Origin: Gammaproteobacteria bacterium
GTDB lineage: Bacteria; Pseudomonadota; Gammaproteobacteria; SZUA-229
Assembly: GCA_023136715.1 (NCBI GenBank)
Contig: JAGLQT010000212.1
Span: 1 to 16,763, forward strand
Reading direction: 5' to 3'
DNA: 16,763 nt
The notes below the pieces were generated by a model. That model was given only the letters and a program-made list of their open reading frames with translations. It made no database searches and had not been told where the DNA came from. A program made the position numbers and the translations under genes. Shown here in pieces: positions 1-6,891 of this stretch; position 1 is the stretch's first letter, and the number at the start of each line of letters is the position of its first letter.

Positions 1-987
1 CAGGTTTCACCTCGAAGCTTCCTGTTAGCACCATCAGGTAAAGCGGGGCATCGTTTAGTGCTCGATTTGCACGATTCAGAAAAAAAATCAGAGCAAACGA
101 CTTCAAAAAAACCACCTAAAAAAGAATTGCGTGATGTGATTATTGCGATTGATGCTGGTCATGGTGGTAGAGACCCGGGTGCAACGGGACGTAATGGAAC
201 CAAAGAAAAAACCGTAACGCTTCAGTTGGCTAAAAAGCTGGAAAAACTGATTAATGATCAGCGTGGTATGAAGGCAGTATTAACGCGCAAGGATGATCGT
301 TACCTGAAACTTCGTCATCGTATTGAAAAAGCTAAAAAGAATAATGCAGATATGATGATTTCAATACATGCAGATTCTTTTCCTGATCCACGTGCTCGAG
401 GTTCATCTATTTTTGCATTATCAGTTAATGGTGCAAGCTCTGAGATGGCACAGCAGTTGGCAGAAAATGAAAATGCCTCTGATGTCATGTTTGGTGATGT
501 ATCCTTAGCGGTTGATGACCCAATGGTTAATAAAGTATTGCTTGATCTTTCCTTTACTGGCGGTATTCAGTCCAGTCTTGATATTGGTAGTGAAATACTT
601 AAACAGATAGGAACTGTAAATAGAGTACATAAAAAGACAGTTCAACAGGCTGGTTTTGCCGTGCTGAAAACACCTAACATCCCATCCATTTTATTAGAAA
701 CAGCTTTTATTTCTAATCCACGCGAAGAAAAGAATTTGCGTAGTTCAGCGCATCAGAAAAAAGTAGCCAAAGCCATTAGTCGTGGTGTGAATAGTTATTT
801 TTTGAGAAAAGCGCCACCAGGAACCTGGCTTTCTGAAGCTATAACTGACTATAAAGTTAAACCGGGTGATAATCTGGGCGTTATTGCCAATAAATTTAAT
901 ACCAGTGTTGATAATTTACGCGCACGTAATGCATTACAAACGAATAACCTGAGCGCAGGTCAGGTTCTTAAAATACCAGTGAGTTAA
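1..987 (+). CDS. amiB: N-acetylmuramoyl-L-alanine amidase, AmiB type (5' end outside window)
   Basis: Periplasmic zinc amidase that cuts the amide bond between MurNAc and the stem peptide during septal splitting. The frame is open from base 1, and the first codons (ending in GHRLVLDL, nt 49-72) are the end of an AMIN domain, so the true start lies upstream and the GTG at 58 is not a start. The Amidase_3 domain follows a charged linker. Counting codons from base 1, zinc ligands are His54 in DAGHGG, Glu69 in TKEK and His123 in SIHAD; the catalytic Glu233 is in LLETAFISN. Between them lies the AmiB-type insert with ENENASD and VLLDLS, the region that in relatives holds the helix blocking the active site until an activator such as EnvC binds. 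A LysM repeat closes the protein (codons about 283-327, starting DYKVKPGDN). All key residues are present. Position next to mutL fits AmiB rather than AmiA or AmiC. Confidence 0.95.
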   Translation, partial: QVSPRSFLLAPSGKAGHRLVLDLHDSEKKSEQTTSKKPPKKELRDVIIAIDAGHGGRDPGATGRNGTKEKTVTLQLAKKLEKLINDQRGMKAVLTRKDDRYLKLRHRIEKAKKNNADMMISIHADSFPDPRARGSSIFALSVNGASSEMAQQLAENENASDVMFGDVSLAVDDPMVNKVLLDLSFTGGIQSSLDIGSEILKQIGTVNRVHKKTVQQAGFAVLKTPNIPSILLETAFISNPREEKNLRSSAHQKKVAKAISRGVNSYFLRKAPPGTWLSEAITDYKVKPGDNLGVIANKFNTSVDNLRARNALQTNNLSAGQVLKIPVS

Positions 988-1035
988 TAATAGCTAGCAG
1001 TATTAGCAAAAATAAAAACTCACAACATCCTGCTT

Positions 1036-1062
1036 AATGGCCCTTAATAGGGCCATTTTTTT
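1036..1062 (+). terminator. Intrinsic terminator after amiB
   Basis: A perfect 9-bp stem, AATGGCCCT (1036-1044) paired with AGGGCCATT (1049-1057), closes a 4-base loop and is followed by a run of T to 1062. It lies 49 bases after the amiB stop. On the opposite strand no T run follows the hairpin, so it should act mainly on amiB and not on the minus-strand gene that ends at 1080. It implies amiB is no longer co-transcribed with mutL here. Confidence 0.85.
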
Positions 1063-1079
1063 GTCAACAGATAAATGCC

Positions 1080-2704
1080 CTAGTTGGGTTTGATTGCTTC
1101 AAGGGTGAAATCAATTCCATTGATGTATGGATTATCACCTTTGATTGTAATGCTTTCTTCATTCTGTGATTGCAAACCTAGAATGCCTAGTTGAGCTGCT
1201 GAAATACGCACAAGATAATCACCTAGTGGAGCATTACTAAGAATGTAGAAACCGTCATAGGCTGTTTCTGTTGTGCTTATAACACGGTTATTCTGATCAA
1301 CCAGTTCGACGGTAACGCGCCCAACACCATTTTCTCTACCATCCTTTGACAGGTAGACAGTGCCATCAATTTCTCCAGAGGTGAAGATGGGGAAATCTAT
1401 CTGTATAGCATGTCCTGGTCTTGGTTCGATTTGCACACCTTCGAGTGCTGCCGTCCATAATGGATCGATAAGTGTCTCTGGAGCTATAACTACATTTGTT
1501 GGGTTGTGTGCAGGTATGCCAGTGACGAATAAAATACCTTCTTCATCTGAACGTTCTTTATTGAAACCGCCGTTTAATCGAACGCTAATGTCTTCAAGGG
1601 GTTCATCTCCTTCATCGAATATTCCGTCCTGATTTGCATCAAGGAAGAAGCGTGCTGAAACACTACCATGATTAGCGAGCGTGCGTGAATCCTGCTTCCA
1701 GCTTTTACGTCTTGGTTCGTAACCGAAACCGACTGAAAAACGAACATCAAGGTTAATTTCATTGTTAGTGTTGTAACGGGCACCAAAACTGAGGCTGTAC
1801 TTGCCTAACAGTTTGTTAGCTGTGGCACTGTATTCCGTCACATCCTGTTGAAGAGAATGGTTGATGCCAAAGCTCAATCGGTAATCTTTGTATTGTCCAG
1901 GATCTAGTGTCAAAGCTAAATTAGTGAGCTCCGAATTAGGTTTAAGTGCATAGCCGATTGTGCTGCGTAATCTTACCTGATCGACATTGGTGCTGAGTTG
2001 AAAATTACCATTTGCAGTGGCCTGTTGGTCTGTCAACTGCTGATGGGTTAAATTGTTTGTCATGGCAAAACCATGAGCGCTCATCGACAGTTGGTTAGTG
2101 ATTTCAAATAATTCACCACCGTTTTCATATTGGTTACGTTTAAAACCGAGTGTTATTGGGATGCGTGGTAGAAATGAAGGCGGTATCGCAGTATTAAAAT
2201 CGAGCTTGCTACTACGTTTAACTGCTGATGCACTGGGTAGATATTCCTCACTAAAAAAATCACTCAGGTAGACATCATTAAAACCAATAGTGATTTCATT
2301 AATTCGCGTTTGCAAGTCGATCTCTACAGCGTTACCACTTTCTGAATCACTAACAATGGATGTTGATGCCAATAACGCATCCCAATATCCAGTTAACCCA
2401 GCTCTTAGATAATTATGTTGTACGACGTCAGTCGTATCTTGAAGAGGGATGCTGACAAGATTAAATGTGCTTGAAAGGTTTTTACTCCCACTTCCTCAAT
2501 TGGATCTGTAAGGATGTTGCTGAGAATTTCGGCGATATTGTTGATGTCTGTTGGGATCCTGTCGAGATTGCTGGGTTTTAATTTATACGATATCAGTGGT
2601 GTCCGATTAATCAAACCCAAGCTCGAGCTTGAGTTTTGAGTTTTTGGTGGTTCTTCGGATATGTCTAAAGGTGAGCTCAATAAAGTTGCTGTTTTGTCTT
2701 TTAA
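1080..2704 (-). pseudogene. Outer-membrane barrel / Cna-B-like protein, frameshifted and 5'-truncated
   Basis: The best-preserved part reads from about 2495 down to the TAG at 1080. A TTG at 2372 could start a 430-codon protein, but the same frame stays open and coding-like upstream of it (HNYLRAGLTGYWD, then into SIVSDSESG), with no ATG, GTG or TTG before a TGA at 2496-2498. A second minus frame covers 2704 to about 2485 and ends in ILTDPIEEVG just where the first takes over, which suggests a single-base frameshift near 2484-2500. The middle has the alternating polar/aromatic pattern of beta-barrel strands. The C-terminal third has two Cna-B/carboxypeptidase-regulatory-like modules; the first contains an acidic calcium-loop-like DANQDGIFDEGDE (about nt 1602-1640). 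No signal peptide is attached, so the 5' end is missing or decayed. I do not recognise an exact family; usher-like or adhesin-associated outer-membrane proteins are the nearest in style. Alternatives: a sequencing error in an intact gene, or a short protein truly starting at TTG 2372. Confidence 0.6.
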
Positions 2705-3127
2705 TCAATGAATGGATAACTACATTATTTTCATGGTTAATTTTATTCGACTTGAAATCTTGCAAGTAACTGTTATTAAAGCAATAAAAATAATAATGAA
2801 AGTTTTAAAGTCGGTTAGTCGTTCGGCTGTCAGATTTGCTTGATAAGTGGTGTGACGATGTTAACCATCAATGTCGCTATAAAAAAAGGGGGCGGAGTGG
2901 AAAAACGTCATTTTACTGGCTAACTTTTATTAATGTAAAAAATATTTTGTAAATATTATGTTGTTATTTCGACAAAGGATCTGTCACTTTTTTGTCAATT
3001 TAGGCTGTATTTTTGGTGTTAATTTTAATCGATTTTTATATTTGTTATGAGTGGCAACAAAATAATGATAAACGGTGATTTATTGTAGCCATATTTCTTT
3101 GCTCATCAACGACTTTACGGTGTTGTT

Positions 3128-3163
3128 GAAATGTCAACGGAAATGTCAGAAATTGACGAAAAA
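3128..3163. repeat. Short direct repeats GAAATGTCA, candidate operator
   Basis: GAAATGTCA occurs at 3128-3136 and again at 3140-3148, 12 bases apart, then a related GAAATTGAC at 3149-3157. The last overlaps AAATTGACGAAAAA (3150-3163), whose inverted near-copy (13 of 14 bases) lies at 2988-3001. TGTCA also occurs at 2982-2986 and 2993-2997. The pattern resembles a regulator-binding array upstream of the DUF11 cluster. The regulator is unknown, and chance is possible in such AT-rich DNA. Confidence 0.35.
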
Positions 3164-3233
3164 TAAAACCCTGATTTTTTTTATATTTCCTTGGTTTTCA
3201 CATACTTAGCGCCCATTTGTATATTGAATATAG

Positions 3234-3239
3234 TATAAT
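3234..3239 (+). promoter_or_regulatory. Candidate -10 box upstream of the DUF11 cluster
   Basis: A perfect TATAAT lies about 235 bases before the chosen start of the 3475 gene. No good TTGACA-like -35 box sits 16-18 bases upstream, so it would need an activator or another sigma factor, or it is a chance match in AT-rich sequence. Confidence 0.25.
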
Positions 3240-3474
3240 TTACCACAATGGATCTGTAGAAATAATTAGTGCAAATAAGGGTGAAAAAAATAGGTGCTGA
3301 TTATGGGGGGGGCAGTGAGGCCGAAATGAGTACAAATACACTAAATAAATTATAAAAAAATCAGGTCTGTATCGGCATGATCCAAGCGTCTGGTTTGTAG
3401 GGTTTTTTTGATATCTAAATGTTGTGAAAATTTTATCCAGAAATAATATTTGTTGTTTTTTGAAGTGCTTCAAT

Positions 3475-4650
3475 ATGCGCAGTCTTGATTTTCGTGCGCT
3501 ATTTTTATCTTTCCTTTGTTTAAACTCCTCATCGGCTTTTTCAGCTGCTGGGGATATCATCAGCAATACTGCAACCATTGATTTTGTTTATCAGGGAATA
3601 CCTCTTATACAGGAATCATCGCCTACGGGTAATACACTAACGGGTGTTGGAAATGGTATGCCAACCTCTTTCACAGAAGATCGTTTGATTAACTTCAGTG
3701 TTGTTTCTACAGATGCAGCGGCTATCAATGTTTCTTCGCTACAGTCGATAGCATTTCTTACCTTCACAGTCACCAACAGCGGTAATGCGGTTCAGGATTT
3801 TTTGTTAACAGCAGTTAATACCTCTCCTAGTCCTTTTGTGGCCAATGTCGACAGTTTTGATCCGGTCTCGCCACTTCAGGTTTTTGTTGAAGAAGGAAGT
3901 AATGCCGGTTATTTGCTCGCTGAAGATACTGCATTATTTATTGATGATTTGGTGGTAGGCGCAACGGCAACGGTTTATGTGGTAGCAACCATGCCTGTGA
4001 CTATTGTTGGTGATGCGGCAGCGGTTGCACTGGTGGCTCAGGTTGCAGAGGGTGGTGCTGCTGGTCAGGGCGTTGTTATTACCAATGATAACAATGGTTT
4101 TATAAGTCCTGCGGGTGTTTACAGTAATGGTGGCGTGAGTGTTTTAGCGGGTACTTCAAATTCAATCGCTAATACGCCTGGGCTTGAAACTGTTTTTAAT
4201 GATCCTGCGGCACTGAACCCTGAAGATGTAGATAGTAATGCTGTTCAGGATATTCGTGCCAATGGTCAGCATTCTGATACAGGAGTATTTCTGGTTCAGG
4301 CAGTGGCTGTTCCATTCTTGGCGCTAAATAAAACAGTAACTGTGATTGATACTTTAGGCGGTACTGACCCCCATGCAGGCGCAACGCTACGTTATCAAAT
4401 TGATGTCGTCATTGGTGGTGTCATCAATATCAATAATCTAGTTATTACCGATGCGGTTCCTGCAAACACTACTTACGTAGCATCTAGTCTTTTGCTCAAT
4501 GGCGCAGTGCAAACAGACACCGCTGATGCGCCTACCGATTATTCAGAATTTAACGGCAACGATATTGTTGTTGATTTAAGCCAGGGTGGGACTGTTTCAG
4601 TTGCGCCGGCCACGCCCAACCTAATTACTTTTGATGTCACGATTGACTGA
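3475..4650 (+). CDS. Secreted DUF11-type surface protein
   Basis: Predicted 391-residue exported protein of unknown function. From ATG 3475 the first 24 residues form a standard Sec signal peptide: basic start, hydrophobic core FLSFLC, cleavage expected after AFSA. TGAAG lies about 10 bases upstream. A longer frame starts at GTG 3424, but it has no Shine-Dalgarno and only adds 17 residues before the signal. The mature protein opens with AGDIISNTATIDF, a motif shared with the two other large proteins of the cluster. A beta-rich, Thr/Val/Ala-rich body follows, with ALFIDDL, ALVAQVAE, VFNDPAA and NGQHSDTG all matched in the 5547 gene. From residue about 281 (FLALNKTV) a DUF11-like repeat runs to the end, with TDAVPANTTY in the typical place. 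There is no sortase signal, lipobox or autotransporter domain, so anchoring must depend on a partner. First gene of the cluster; its TGA overlaps the Shine-Dalgarno of the next gene. Confidence 0.85.
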   Translation: MRSLDFRALFLSFLCLNSSSAFSAAGDIISNTATIDFVYQGIPLIQESSPTGNTLTGVGNGMPTSFTEDRLINFSVVSTDAAAINVSSLQSIAFLTFTVTNSGNAVQDFLLTAVNTSPSPFVANVDSFDPVSPLQVFVEEGSNAGYLLAEDTALFIDDLVVGATATVYVVATMPVTIVGDAAAVALVAQVAEGGAAGQGVVITNDNNGFISPAGVYSNGGVSVLAGTSNSIANTPGLETVFNDPAALNPEDVDSNAVQDIRANGQHSDTGVFLVQAVAVPFLALNKTVTVIDTLGGTDPHAGATLRYQIDVVIGGVININNLVITDAVPANTTYVASSLLLNGAVQTDTADAPTDYSEFNGNDIVVDLSQGGTVSVAPATPNLITFDVTID

Positions 4651-4663
4651 GGAAAACGTTATG
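4648..4663 (+). promoter_or_regulatory. Ribosome binding site overlapping the upstream stop codon
   Basis: The TGA of the 3475 gene (4648-4650) runs into GAGGAAAA (from 4649), placed before ATG 4661. This supports ATG 4661 over the out-of-context ATGs at 4631-4636 and predicts translational coupling of the two DUF11 genes. Confidence 0.7.
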
Positions 4664-5173
4664 AAAAAAACAAAATCAAACTTTAAATTATTTTTCAGCA
4701 TGATGGTTCTAACTTTATTGTTTTCAAGCAATGCTTTTTCCGCTAATGGAAAAATAGTGTTAACCAATAAAGTTTTAAAGCAGGTAATAAAAAAAGACAA
4801 GGATGGCAATGTTACTTACAGCTATATCGAGCCAAAAACAGCATTGCCGGGTGATGTGATGATGTACGTCATTAGTTTTGAAAATATTGGTAAAGATCCT
4901 GCCAAGGGAATAGTTATCAATGACCCTCTGCCTAACAACTCAAAATATCGTATGGGTTCCGCCGCAGGAAAAAACACAAAGATTACTTTTTCTATTGATG
5001 ATGGCAATAACTTTGGTCATCCGGAGGATCTTGTTGTGAAAGATATAAACGGAAAAGAGTGGACTGCCAAGCCGGAAAGCTACACCCACATTCGATGGGT
5101 TTATAACAAGCCATTAGCGCCGGGTGAAAAAAGCGAAGTCTCTTTCAAGACGCAGATAAAAGACAACGAATAG
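4661..5173 (+). CDS. Small secreted DUF11 domain protein
   Basis: A 170-residue protein with a textbook Sec signal peptide: MKKTK start, hydrophobic stretch MMVLTLLF, cleavage near NAFS/ANG. The mature part is essentially a single DUF11-like domain: PGDVMMYVISFENIG is the usual opening strand pair, INDPLPNNSKY the central motif, and LAPGEKSEVSFKTQI the closing strand. Unlike its neighbours it lacks the NTATxxF-type mature N-terminus and is Lys-rich, so it is not simply a shortened paralogue. An open frame from ATG 4631 would add ten residues, but the strong Shine-Dalgarno and signal peptide fix the start at 4661. It has no membrane anchor or lipobox. In this setting it could be a minor subunit or a periplasmic partner of the large proteins; that is inference only. 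Confidence 0.85.
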   Translation: MKKTKSNFKLFFSMMVLTLLFSSNAFSANGKIVLTNKVLKQVIKKDKDGNVTYSYIEPKTALPGDVMMYVISFENIGKDPAKGIVINDPLPNNSKYRMGSAAGKNTKITFSIDDGNNFGHPEDLVVKDINGKEWTAKPESYTHIRWVYNKPLAPGEKSEVSFKTQIKDNE

Positions 5174-5274
5174 ATATGACAAACAAAAAGGGCTTCATGG
5201 GAACAGGCGTGAAGTTCATAACATGAGAATTTAGCTTATGCGAATGCAATGCAAACAATTTAACTCTCACCAAT

Positions 5275-5306
5275 GGCTCGTTAACAACGAGCCTTTGGTC
5301 GTTTTT
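5275..5306 (+). terminator. Terminator-like hairpin between DUF11 genes
   Basis: GGCTCGTT (5275-5282) pairs perfectly with AACGAGCC (5286-5293) across a three-base loop, and TTTGGTCGTTTTT follows. The T tract is interrupted, so termination is probably partial. It would lower expression of the 5547 gene and the giant gene relative to the first two, or act as an attenuator inside the long leader. Confidence 0.5.
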
Positions 5307-5351
5307 GGGAAGCATAAAAATCGGGATGCACCGGTGATTTACCACCGGCGT

Positions 5352-5423
5352 GATGGCCCGTTATTAGACACGGGCCCACCGGTGGGAACCGGGCCTCCGG
5401 AGTGTACAGGTCCTCCGCGAATA
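5352..5423 (+). repeat. Imperfect 18-nt tandem repeats, GGNCCNCCG core
   Basis: Four units can be laid out at a strict 18-base period: 5352-5369 (divergent), 5370-5387, 5388-5405 and 5406-5423. The last three share the pattern AC-GG-CC-CCG (acgggcccaccg, accgggcctccg, acaggtcctccg). In the frame of the downstream gene the units read GPLLDT, GPPVGT, GPPECT, GPPRIQ, a collagen-like Gly-Pro-Pro every sixth residue. The units are much more GC-rich than flanking DNA. Confidence 0.65.
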
Positions 5424-5546
5424 CAGGGGAATCGGCTGGAAATGATTCTCCCGACAAATGAAACAAACGGAAAAATGCTGGTTTTGAAAAGGTTCAGGAC
5501 TGGCAAAGAAAAGATAAACATTAATCTCAATAAGAGGAAAACGAAG

Positions 5547-6857
5547 ATGAAAAACTTCAAACTAAAAAGGCTGTTAAGTCTCGCGTTCATAGGAGGCTTA
5601 ATGGCCTTGAACGCACCAACGGCGTTTGCTGCTGCAGGCGTCAATATCGATAATATCGCTAGACTGCAATTTGATGTTGGCGGTGTTGCAACTTTCATAA
5701 GATCATCGCCTGCGGGTAGTACTGATGATACCGGTGCTGTCACACGCTTTATGGAAGACCGGGTGGTTAACTTCACCGTTACTGAAGTTACAGGAGCAAC
5801 GGTTTCGGTTGTTGCTGGTGCAGCTTTGCAGTTGCAAACCTTTGACGTAACCAACCTTGGTAATGACACCCAGGACTTTTTGTTGGCAGCTATAGAACAG
5901 GCTAACGGTACGGCTGATCCATATTCTGCTTCAACTGATAGTTTTATACCAACGACACCCCAGGTGTTTGTCGATGACGGTGACAATATCTTCAATGCGG
6001 GAGATACTGCGCTATATATCAATGATTTGGCAGCTGGTTCGACTATTAGGGTTTATATCGTTTCGACCATACCGGCCGTTGCTGATGGCAGTGTTGCAGT
6101 GATGACGCTGGTCGCTCAGGTGGCTGAAAGCGCTAGTGGTGCATCTGAAGGTACTGCTGCTTCGGCGATTATGGCGGATGATAACTCCCACGTTAGCCCA
6201 GTTGGTGACTTTAGTAATGGTGCTCAAACTACTGTAGCCGTTGCTGCAGCAACCATTGCTGATGTTGTAACAACAATGCAGACCGTGTTCAACGATCCTG
6301 CAGGTGCAGCTGCTGTAGATGAGGACTCAACTGGAGCCGCTCAGGATGCTGTTACTAATGGTCAACACTCAGACACGGGTTCTTACACCGTGGGTGTGGC
6401 TCAGTTGACGGTGACCAAGACGGCCTCATTAATCTGGGATCCGGTTAATGATGCAGTGTCTCCAAAGTCAATTACTGGTGCGTACACGCAATACACCATT
6501 ACGGTAGCTAATGATGCGGCAGCAACAGTCTCTGGCTTCCTGACCTCATTGAGTGATGTATTGCCTGCTTCCCTGGCGCTTGATAATGATTTTGTTACCA
6601 ATGCAGGACCGGGCAATGCAACCTATGGTAATGGTCAGTCGTTTGAGGTCACTTATATCAATGGTACAAGAACGCTTCCCGCTCTTGGTACCTGTACCGC
6701 AGGTGGAAATGGTGATGGCTGTGATTCAGGCCTGGCTGCTGGTGATACGATCACTATTGATTACGCCACATTGATGCCGGCTGAAGGTGCATATGTTGCA
6801 GGTGAGCTCAAACCGAATGAATCGGTTGTGATCAAGTTCAACGCGATCATCCAGTAA
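5547..6857 (+). CDS. Secreted DUF11-type surface protein, paralogue of the 3475 gene
   Basis: Predicted 436-residue exported protein. ATG 5547 is preceded by AGAGGA at 5533-5538 and opens a clear Sec signal peptide (KNFKLKRLL, then a hydrophobic run, cleavage after AFA at residue 28). The open frame extends back to ATG 5238, but that would bury the signal peptide 103 residues inside, so the short start is preferred. The mature end AAGVNIDNIARLQF matches the N-terminal motif of the 3475 and 6892 proteins. Blocks shared with the 3475 protein are ALYINDLAAG, TLVAQVAES, VFNDPAG and NGQHSDTG. A DUF11-like repeat starts near residue 287 (LTVTKTASL) and runs to the end, interrupted by a loop with two Cys (CTAGGNGDGC) that could form a disulfide. 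It is beta-rich and poor in Lys, as expected of an extracellular subunit. Tandem duplication with divergence is the likely origin. The function is not known. Confidence 0.87.
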   Translation: MKNFKLKRLLSLAFIGGLMALNAPTAFAAAGVNIDNIARLQFDVGGVATFIRSSPAGSTDDTGAVTRFMEDRVVNFTVTEVTGATVSVVAGAALQLQTFDVTNLGNDTQDFLLAAIEQANGTADPYSASTDSFIPTTPQVFVDDGDNIFNAGDTALYINDLAAGSTIRVYIVSTIPAVADGSVAVMTLVAQVAESASGASEGTAASAIMADDNSHVSPVGDFSNGAQTTVAVAAATIADVVTTMQTVFNDPAGAAAVDEDSTGAAQDAVTNGQHSDTGSYTVGVAQLTVTKTASLIWDPVNDAVSPKSITGAYTQYTITVANDAAATVSGFLTSLSDVLPASLALDNDFVTNAGPGNATYGNGQSFEVTYINGTRTLPALGTCTAGGNGDGCDSGLAAGDTITIDYATLMPAEGAYVAGELKPNESVVIKFNAIIQ

Positions 6858-6891
6858 GCACGGAAGCTGAGTTAGTACTTTGTTATATCTA

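Larger units (their letters stand above)
2705..3474. other. AT-rich non-coding region between divergent genes
   Basis: About 770 bases without a supportable gene. It is strongly AT-rich and rich in A and T runs. It holds an inverted pair AAATTGAC(A/G)AAAAA (2988-3001 on the minus strand, 3150-3163 on the plus), a direct repeat of GAAATGTCA (3128-3136 and 3140-3148), a TATAAT at 3234-3239, an eight-G run at 3305-3312 and a T7 run near 3403. The minus-strand open frame at 3240-3578 overlaps the signal peptide of the 3475 gene and looks like a chance frame. The region presumably carries promoters for the plus-strand cluster and perhaps the former promoter of the minus-strand gene. Confidence 0.6.
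5174..5546 (+). other. Structured, GC-rich intercistronic leader
   Basis: This 373-base gap between two genes of the same cluster contrasts with its surroundings. From 5174 to about 5270 it is AT-rich, with a weak inverted repeat CTTCAT/GTGAAG near 5193-5214. A terminator-like hairpin follows at 5275-5293. From about 5325 to 5450 it becomes GC-rich, with imperfect 18-nt repeats and several hairpins: CCGGTG (5331-5336) with CACCGG (5343-5348), GGCCCGT (5355-5361) with ACGGGCC (5370-5376), and the palindrome CCCACCGGTGGG (5375-5386). One frame stays open from ATG 5238 straight into the downstream gene. Confidence 0.6.

Noticed and set aside
3240..3578. Minus-strand open frame of 112 codons across the 3475 gene start
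   Set aside because: Composition is that of translated AT-rich leader plus the antisense of a signal peptide. No domain and no ribosome binding site.
5352..5423. CRISPR-like repeats
   Set aside because: Units are 18 bases, directly adjacent without spacers, and diverged; no cas gene is present.
5300..5480. Known riboswitch, for example cyclic di-GMP type
   Set aside because: The GC-rich leader has stems but none of the conserved GEMM-I joining and receptor sequences that I could recognise.
5339..6022. Minus-strand open frame of 227 codons opposite the 5547 gene
   Set aside because: It is the mirror of a strongly coding plus-strand gene with a clear signal peptide and Shine-Dalgarno; its own sequence is Ser/Thr/Pro-rich without recognisable domains, and it has no start context.
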